From an uncultured Flavobacteriaceae bacterium (GTDB lineage: Bacteria; Bacteroidota; Bacteroidia; Flavobacteriales; Flavobacteriaceae), in assembly GCA_947502635.1 (NCBI GenBank), contig CANNAN010000001.1:620001-684000 (forward strand): a stretch of DNA of 64,000 nt, read 5' to 3'. Shown piece after piece: positions 60,198-64,000 of the stretch (position 1 is the first letter of the stretch; the number at the start of each line of letters is the position of its first letter). Below the pieces are notes generated by a model. The model did no database searches. It was not told the DNA's origin and saw nothing but the letters and a program-made list of their open reading frames with translations. The position numbers were made by a program, and so were the translations under genes.

Positions 60198-61946
60198 GTG
60201 TACATTCTAGGGATTTCAGCTTTTTATCATGATTCAGCAGCATGCTTGCTTAAAGACGGTACTATTATAGCTGCGGCACAGGAAGAACGTTTTACTAGAA
60301 AAAAGAATGACCCTTCTTTTCCTAAGCAAGCAATTGATTTCTGCCTTAAAGAAGCAGAAATAGATATCTCGGCAATAACTTTGGTGGTATTTTATGAAAA
60401 ACCCTTTCTTAAATTCGATAGAATTATTAATTCTATTCAAGCTAATGCTCCGTTTGCATTTAATTTTTTTAGAAAATCAATCAAAACCTGGATCAAGACA
60501 AAGCTATGGATTCCAGTAATCATTAAAAAAGAACTTCAGTATAACGGTAAGATTATATTTTCAGAACACCATGAATCTCATATAGCAGCTACTTTTTTTA
60601 CATCTCCATACATAGAAAGTGCTATTGTAACTATTGATGGGGTGGGAGAGAAAGCTTGTACTACTATCGGTATAGGAAAGGAAAACAAAGTAAAGATCAT
60701 AAAAGAACAGCATTACCCGCATTCTTTTGGGTTGTTATATAGTGCCTTTACTCAATATTGTGGTTTTAAAGTGAATTCTGGTGAGTATAAATTAATGGGG
60801 CTAGCTCCTTATGGTAAACCAGTGTATAAAGAATTAATTTTAGAACATTTTGTTACTATCACTAATCAAGCAGAAGTCGTATTAAACCTTAAATATTTTT
60901 CCTTTGATAAAGGAAAAACGACTATTAATAAAGCATTTTGTGAAGTATTGGGGCAAAATTCTAGAAAACCAGATGGAGAAATGACTTCTTTTTATTGTGA
61001 TGTAGCCAGTTCTATACAGTCAATTACTGAATATTTTCTCGTCAAATTGCTTCGTTATGCAAAAGAGATTACCCTGTTAGATAATGTTTGTCTCTCTGGT
61101 GGGGTAGCTCTAAATTGCAAAGCTAATGGAGAATTGTTAGCTCAAGATATTTTTAAAAATATATGGGTGCAACCTGCTTCTGGAGATGGAGGCGCTGGCG
61201 TTGGGGCAGCATATATAGGATACTACCATTATCAAAACAATAAAAGAGTATATATGTCGAATACTTTAGGAGCACAGGCGTATTTAGGAATAGGCTATAA
61301 TGCTCAGGAGATTCTGTCAGTTTTAGAGAAATATAATATTGTTTACACTTTAGAAAATGATACTGTTTTATGTGATTCGGTTGCTATGGCTCTGCAGTAT
61401 AAAAAAATAATAGGATGGTTTCAAGGAAGAATGGAATTTGGCCCTAGGGCGCTTGGAAATCGAAGTATTTTAGCCAGTCCATTGTTTGAAGATATGAAGA
61501 AACATGTGAATATAAGTATTAAAAAAAGAGAAGGTTTCCGACCTTTTGCCCCAATTGTACTAGAAGAAAAGGCAAAGGATTGGTTTTTTGATATTACGCC
61601 TTCTAAGTACATGTTGTTTACTTTTAGAAGTGATAAGGAAGAAAAAATACCTTCTTGTATTCACGAAGATGGGACAGCTAGGGTACAAACTTTGAATAAG
61701 GATGAAAATCCCTTATTACATAGATTAATATCCACTTTTGAACAGAAAACCTCTTGTCCGATTTTGATAAATACGTCATTTAATGTTAGAGGAGAACCTA
61801 TTGTAGCATCTCCACTAGACGCTTTAAAATGTTTTTTTCAGACAGAGATGGACGTGCTAGTATTGGGGAATTATATCATAGAAAAGAATAAAAATAAAGA
61901 AGTGAGTACTAGACTCTCTAAACAAGTAAATTATGAGTTGGATTAA
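60198..61946 (+). CDS. Carbamoyltransferase (NodU/CmcH family)
   Basis: 582 residues from GTG 60198 (MYILGISAFYHDSAACLL). The N-terminal domain holds the HHESHIAATFFTSPY His motif and TIDGVGEKACTTIG. The C-terminal domain has FGPRALGNRSILASP and TSFNVRGEPIVASP, the carbamoyl-adenylate part of the TobZ/NodU fold. It moves a carbamoyl group from carbamoyl phosphate to a sugar or secondary metabolite hydroxyl. It overlaps the SxtJ-like gene by 14 bp. The acceptor is unknown; an envelope glycan is the simplest guess. Confidence 0.93.
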   Translation: MYILGISAFYHDSAACLLKDGTIIAAAQEERFTRKKNDPSFPKQAIDFCLKEAEIDISAITLVVFYEKPFLKFDRIINSIQANAPFAFNFFRKSIKTWIKTKLWIPVIIKKELQYNGKIIFSEHHESHIAATFFTSPYIESAIVTIDGVGEKACTTIGIGKENKVKIIKEQHYPHSFGLLYSAFTQYCGFKVNSGEYKLMGLAPYGKPVYKELILEHFVTITNQAEVVLNLKYFSFDKGKTTINKAFCEVLGQNSRKPDGEMTSFYCDVASSIQSITEYFLVKLLRYAKEITLLDNVCLSGGVALNCKANGELLAQDIFKNIWVQPASGDGGAGVGAAYIGYYHYQNNKRVYMSNTLGAQAYLGIGYNAQEILSVLEKYNIVYTLENDTVLCDSVAMALQYKKIIGWFQGRMEFGPRALGNRSILASPLFEDMKKHVNISIKKREGFRPFAPIVLEEKAKDWFFDITPSKYMLFTFRSDKEEKIPSCIHEDGTARVQTLNKDENPLLHRLISTFEQKTSCPILINTSFNVRGEPIVASPLDALKCFFQTEMDVLVLGNYIIEKNKNKEVSTRLSKQVNYELD

Positions 61947-62340
61947 AGAAAATATTAAGACTGTTCATCATAATAGTAATACGTCAAAAAAGCAAAGACA
62001 ATTCGGATTATTGATTGTCGTATTATTAGTGTTGATATGTGGGGTATCTATCTATAAAGAAGGATTAATATTTACTCCTAAACAAATATATATAGTAGTA
62101 GGATTAGTTGTGATATTGATTATTCTATTTGTGTTTCCCAGAGTGTTTTACCCTTTCCTGTTTATTTGGTTATTTATAGGAAATATTTTGGGAGAGATCA
62201 GTTCTTTTATTATTTTAGGGATTGTATACTACTTAATGTTTAGTCCGATTGCTTTTATTTTAAAAATAACAAATAAAAAGAAGGTAACTACTGGGTGGAT
62301 TGAGAGAGAAGAAACTATAGATTATGAAAAACTATATTAG
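61933..62340 (+). CDS. SxtJ-family membrane protein
   Basis: 135 residues with about three TM helices (FGLLIVVLLVLICGVSIY, IYIVVGLVVILIILFVFP, FIWLFIGNILGEISSFIILGIVYYLMF). SxtJ was named from the saxitoxin cluster, where it also accompanies a carbamoyltransferase. It overlaps the carbamoyltransferase gene by 14 bp and is followed by a small peptide 2 bp later. Exact role unknown. Confidence 0.8.
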   Translation: MSWIKENIKTVHHNSNTSKKQRQFGLLIVVLLVLICGVSIYKEGLIFTPKQIYIVVGLVVILIILFVFPRVFYPFLFIWLFIGNILGEISSFIILGIVYYLMFSPIAFILKITNKKKVTTGWIEREETIDYEKLY

Positions 62341-62342
62341 TT

Positions 62343-62501
62343 ATGAATAGATCAGGGATATTTTTAGAGTTTCTAAAATTTTTAATGCGCCAAAAAAAAT
62401 ATTGGCTCATTCCTATTATAATAGTTTTGATATTATTAGGAGCCCTATTAATCTTTACTGAAAACTCTGTGGTTTCTCCGTTTGTATATTCATTGTTTTA
62501 A
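62343..62501 (+). CDS. DUF5989-like small membrane peptide, 52 residues
   Basis: Found by hand: ATG 62343 to TAA 62499, beginning MNRSGIFLEFLKFLMRQKKYW with one TM helix (LIPIIIVLILLGALLIF) and ending in SVVSPFVYSLF. The Phe-Leu-x-x-Arg-x-Lys-Lys-Tyr-Trp-Leu-Ile-Pro pattern recalls DUF5989, known to me as a partner of SxtJ and carbamoyltransferase genes. Its 3' end overlaps the opposing SGNH gene by 47 bp. Confidence 0.75.
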   Translation: MNRSGIFLEFLKFLMRQKKYWLIPIIIVLILLGALLIFTENSVVSPFVYSLF

Positions 62502-63636
62502 GTCCTTTTTTTGCTATTGAAGGCTCAAGCACAGTAAATATTTTTTTTGCAATACTATCGTTTCCACGTTCTGCAATATGGCAAAAATCAGTGTAGATAG
62601 TATGAGTGTCTTTTACAAAAATGGAACTAATATCTATAAAAGTTGAGTCTTTTTTTAATTCATAGTTTTCTAAAATATTCTTATACGTATTAAAGTATAA
62701 TTTTTCAAAATGGAAAGCATTTTTGGACATAATTTTCTCATGCTCAGTTAAAGACTTATTTAAGTATATTATGGGCTGAAAAAAGTTATATACTTCAAAG
62801 TCATACTGTTTGCCAAGGGCTTTAGTTATTTCTAGGGATCTAATGTACTGTTGGGCAACTTGTGAGGATAAATTTTCAGGGTTAGCAACCTCCATAGGTT
62901 TAGTTTTAAAAATTTTAAGTTGCAAATAGGTAATCATCCGTTTTATTTTACTGGAAGAAAATAATAAACTAATTTTTTTAGCGTAGCTGAAACCTGTTTT
63001 AAATTCATTTTTACGATTTGAAGCATTCGTTGGATATCCTGCTTTTCGGTTCTCCTGGGCTGATATTATTTCATTGACACCATCATAAAAAATAACCATG
63101 TCTGGTTTGTGATCTGCTAAAAGTTCTAATTGTAGTAAGATGTTTTCAATAGTTCTAGTATAGCCAGGCGCACCAAAATTGATGATTTCAATATTTTTAT
63201 CTGGAAACATATTATAGATGTACTGTGACAACCTCGAAGGAATAGAATACTCATCTCTCACTCCAGTTCCGAACAATGTCGAACCACCAAGACAAAATAT
63301 TTTAAAAGCCGTTTTAGAATCTTTAAGATTATAGTTTAAGGTTTTTCTAAATCCATTACTATCAATATTCTGATATTTACCAGTAGATTCTTTAAAACGA
63401 AAATGAACATAAGGAGCCCATTCACTGTCCATGGTATATAACTCATCATACATATCTTTGACGATCTTAGGGTCTAAATCTTGATAAGCTCCAGATGCTA
63501 TTTTGAAATCTACATTTTTGCGATAGCGTTTAACATCATTATATTGAAATAGAAAATATAGAAATAATTCTAATATAATAATTAGAATTCCTGTGTTTCG
63601 GATACTAAGTCCAATGATTTTAAACCACTTTTTCAT
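62455..63636 (-). CDS. SGNH/GDSL hydrolase-family protein with N-terminal TM helix
   Basis: 393 residues. TM helix near 13-31 (NTGILIIILELFLYFLFQY). SGNH motifs: FCLGGSTLFGTG (block I with Ser in GGST), FGAPGYTR (block II), YDGVNEI (block III), and the distal DFCHIAERG. The nucleophile loop GGST in place of GDS is a common variant in envelope acyl-ester proteins. It converges on the carbamoyltransferase cassette and overlaps its last gene by 47 bp. It may act on the same glycan. Confidence 0.85.
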   Translation of the reverse strand: MKKWFKIIGLSIRNTGILIIILELFLYFLFQYNDVKRYRKNVDFKIASGAYQDLDPKIVKDMYDELYTMDSEWAPYVHFRFKESTGKYQNIDSNGFRKTLNYNLKDSKTAFKIFCLGGSTLFGTGVRDEYSIPSRLSQYIYNMFPDKNIEIINFGAPGYTRTIENILLQLELLADHKPDMVIFYDGVNEIISAQENRKAGYPTNASNRKNEFKTGFSYAKKISLLFSSSKIKRMITYLQLKIFKTKPMEVANPENLSSQVAQQYIRSLEITKALGKQYDFEVYNFFQPIIYLNKSLTEHEKIMSKNAFHFEKLYFNTYKNILENYELKKDSTFIDISSIFVKDTHTIYTDFCHIAERGNDSIAKKIFTVLEPSIAKKGLKTMNIQTEKPQSFQ

Positions 63637-64000
63637 TGAATGTTATTTTAAAAATATAATTTGTCTCGTTAATTACTTTTTTCTCAAGAATACTATTTAA
63701 TATAAGATCATTTTTTACAGCAATATGTTTGATCTTTTCGATAGCACAATCCTCAGATAAAATCATCAGAATATTATTCGATTTGTTTAGAAATTTAGGA
63801 AGTTGCATAAACAGCTTTTCGAAATATTCAAAATTCTCACCACAATACCAAGCATGTTCTTTAATGTTGACAGGTTGTTTAGGGTAGTATGGAGGATTTA
63901 TAATAATATACTCAAATTGAAGATTTGATAGATTTGTAAATAAATCAGAATATATAGTCTCAACTGGGAATTGGTTTTTTTTAGAGGCTTCAGCTAAAGC
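63620..64000 (-). CDS. NPPY-type methyltransferase, 5' end beyond the window
   Basis: The frame is open to base 64000 on the minus strand and ends at 63620. I translated ALAEASKKNQFPVETIYSDL, then INPPYYPKQPVN, where NPPYY is the motif of HemK/PrmC and other N-methyltransferases acting on Gln, Asn or nucleic-acid bases. A strand-rich C-terminus (NDLILNSILEKKVINETNYIF) follows. It overlaps the SGNH start by 17 bp. With the first part missing, the target cannot be assigned. Confidence 0.75.
   Translation of the reverse strand, partial: ALAEASKKNQFPVETIYSDLFTNLSNLQFEYIIINPPYYPKQPVNIKEHAWYCGENFEYFEKLFMQLPKFLNKSNNILMILSEDCAIEKIKHIAVKNDLILNSILEKKVINETNYIFKITFNEKVV

Noticed and set aside
1-64000. 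CRISPR arrays, tRNA/rRNA genes, insertion sequences, prophage, replication origin
   Set aside because: None was seen: no regularly spaced repeats, cloverleaf or rRNA signature, transposase or integrase, and no dnaA boxes recognised near rpmH.

Overview
The window looks like a chromosomal segment of a marine-type member of the Flavobacteriaceae (Bacteroidetes). Signs for this are the strong AT bias and flavobacterial promoters with a TAnnTTTG -7 box (best before pflB, marR, rpmE2, mtaB and rpmH). There is also a type IX secretion cargo protease with a C-terminal sorting domain, a 950-residue CarB without its C-terminal allosteric domain, many short lipoproteins, and almost no Shine-Dalgarno sequences. 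No rRNA, tRNA, CRISPR array, insertion sequence or prophage was recognised.

Layout: (1) 1-7953, minus strand: fatty-acid beta-oxidation, with acyl-CoA synthetase, MarR regulator, fadN, fadA and fadE. A perfect 26-bp palindrome lies at the marR promoter and paired REP-like hairpins fill two intergenic gaps. (2) 8315-12823: anaerobic pyruvate-formate module (pflB, pflA, OFA-family transporter) behind a Crp/Fnr-like site at about -41. pflA has no in-frame conventional start. (3) 12848-22991: housekeeping and small-molecule genes (carboxypeptidase-regulatory-domain protein, purL, Crp/Fnr regulator, DUF4406 and Nudix pair, DUF6934-like pair, fructosamine-kinase-like, RsmB/NOP methyltransferase). 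(4) 23132-28686: an ECF sigma factor, a small membrane anti-sigma candidate and a Spy/CnrX-like sensor, followed by EF-hand, CotH, small membrane peptide, YHYH, MORN-repeat and SCO1 proteins. Three transcription units here start with the same bipartite motif, CAAG-N16-CATCTAA, so the block looks like a self-contained ECF regulon, perhaps metal-responsive. (5) 28766-31520: a Ycf48-like propeller and a second ECF / anti-sigma-like / Spy-like cassette. (6) 31807-37473: ABC exporter, phosphohexomutase, glycosyltransferase, DUF4199 protein and ribosomal protein L31.

(7) 37631-42138: GlmU-like nucleotidyltransferase, PD40 propeller protein and two YhhN paralogues, arranged as the remains of a tandem duplication. 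One copy keeps only the 3' end of the PD40 gene and the other only the 3' end of the GlmU-like gene. (8) 42125-46704: an unusual ABC operon (ATPase, 8-TM protein with a large Tyr/Asn-rich loop, OppA-like lipoprotein). (9) 46852-55084: mtaB, small lipoprotein, GNAT-like, hydrolase, lytic transglycosylase, TPR protein, rpmH and carB. (10) 55251-58996: T9SS-exported M43 metalloprotease, a coiled-coil surface protein with an upstream paralogue remnant, and a cytochrome-c-like lipoprotein. (11) 59207-64000: SGNH protein, carbamoyltransferase, SxtJ-like protein, DUF5989-like peptide, a second SGNH hydrolase and a partial NPPY methyltransferase. This resembles a surface-glycan or small-molecule carbamoylation module.

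The best candidate for an undescribed system is region 4, because three independent promoters share an exact-spacing motif that ties the regulator genes to the effectors. Next come the reciprocal duplication in region 7 and the carbamoyltransferase cassette in region 11. All calls rest on reading the sequence and on memory of protein families; no database search was run.
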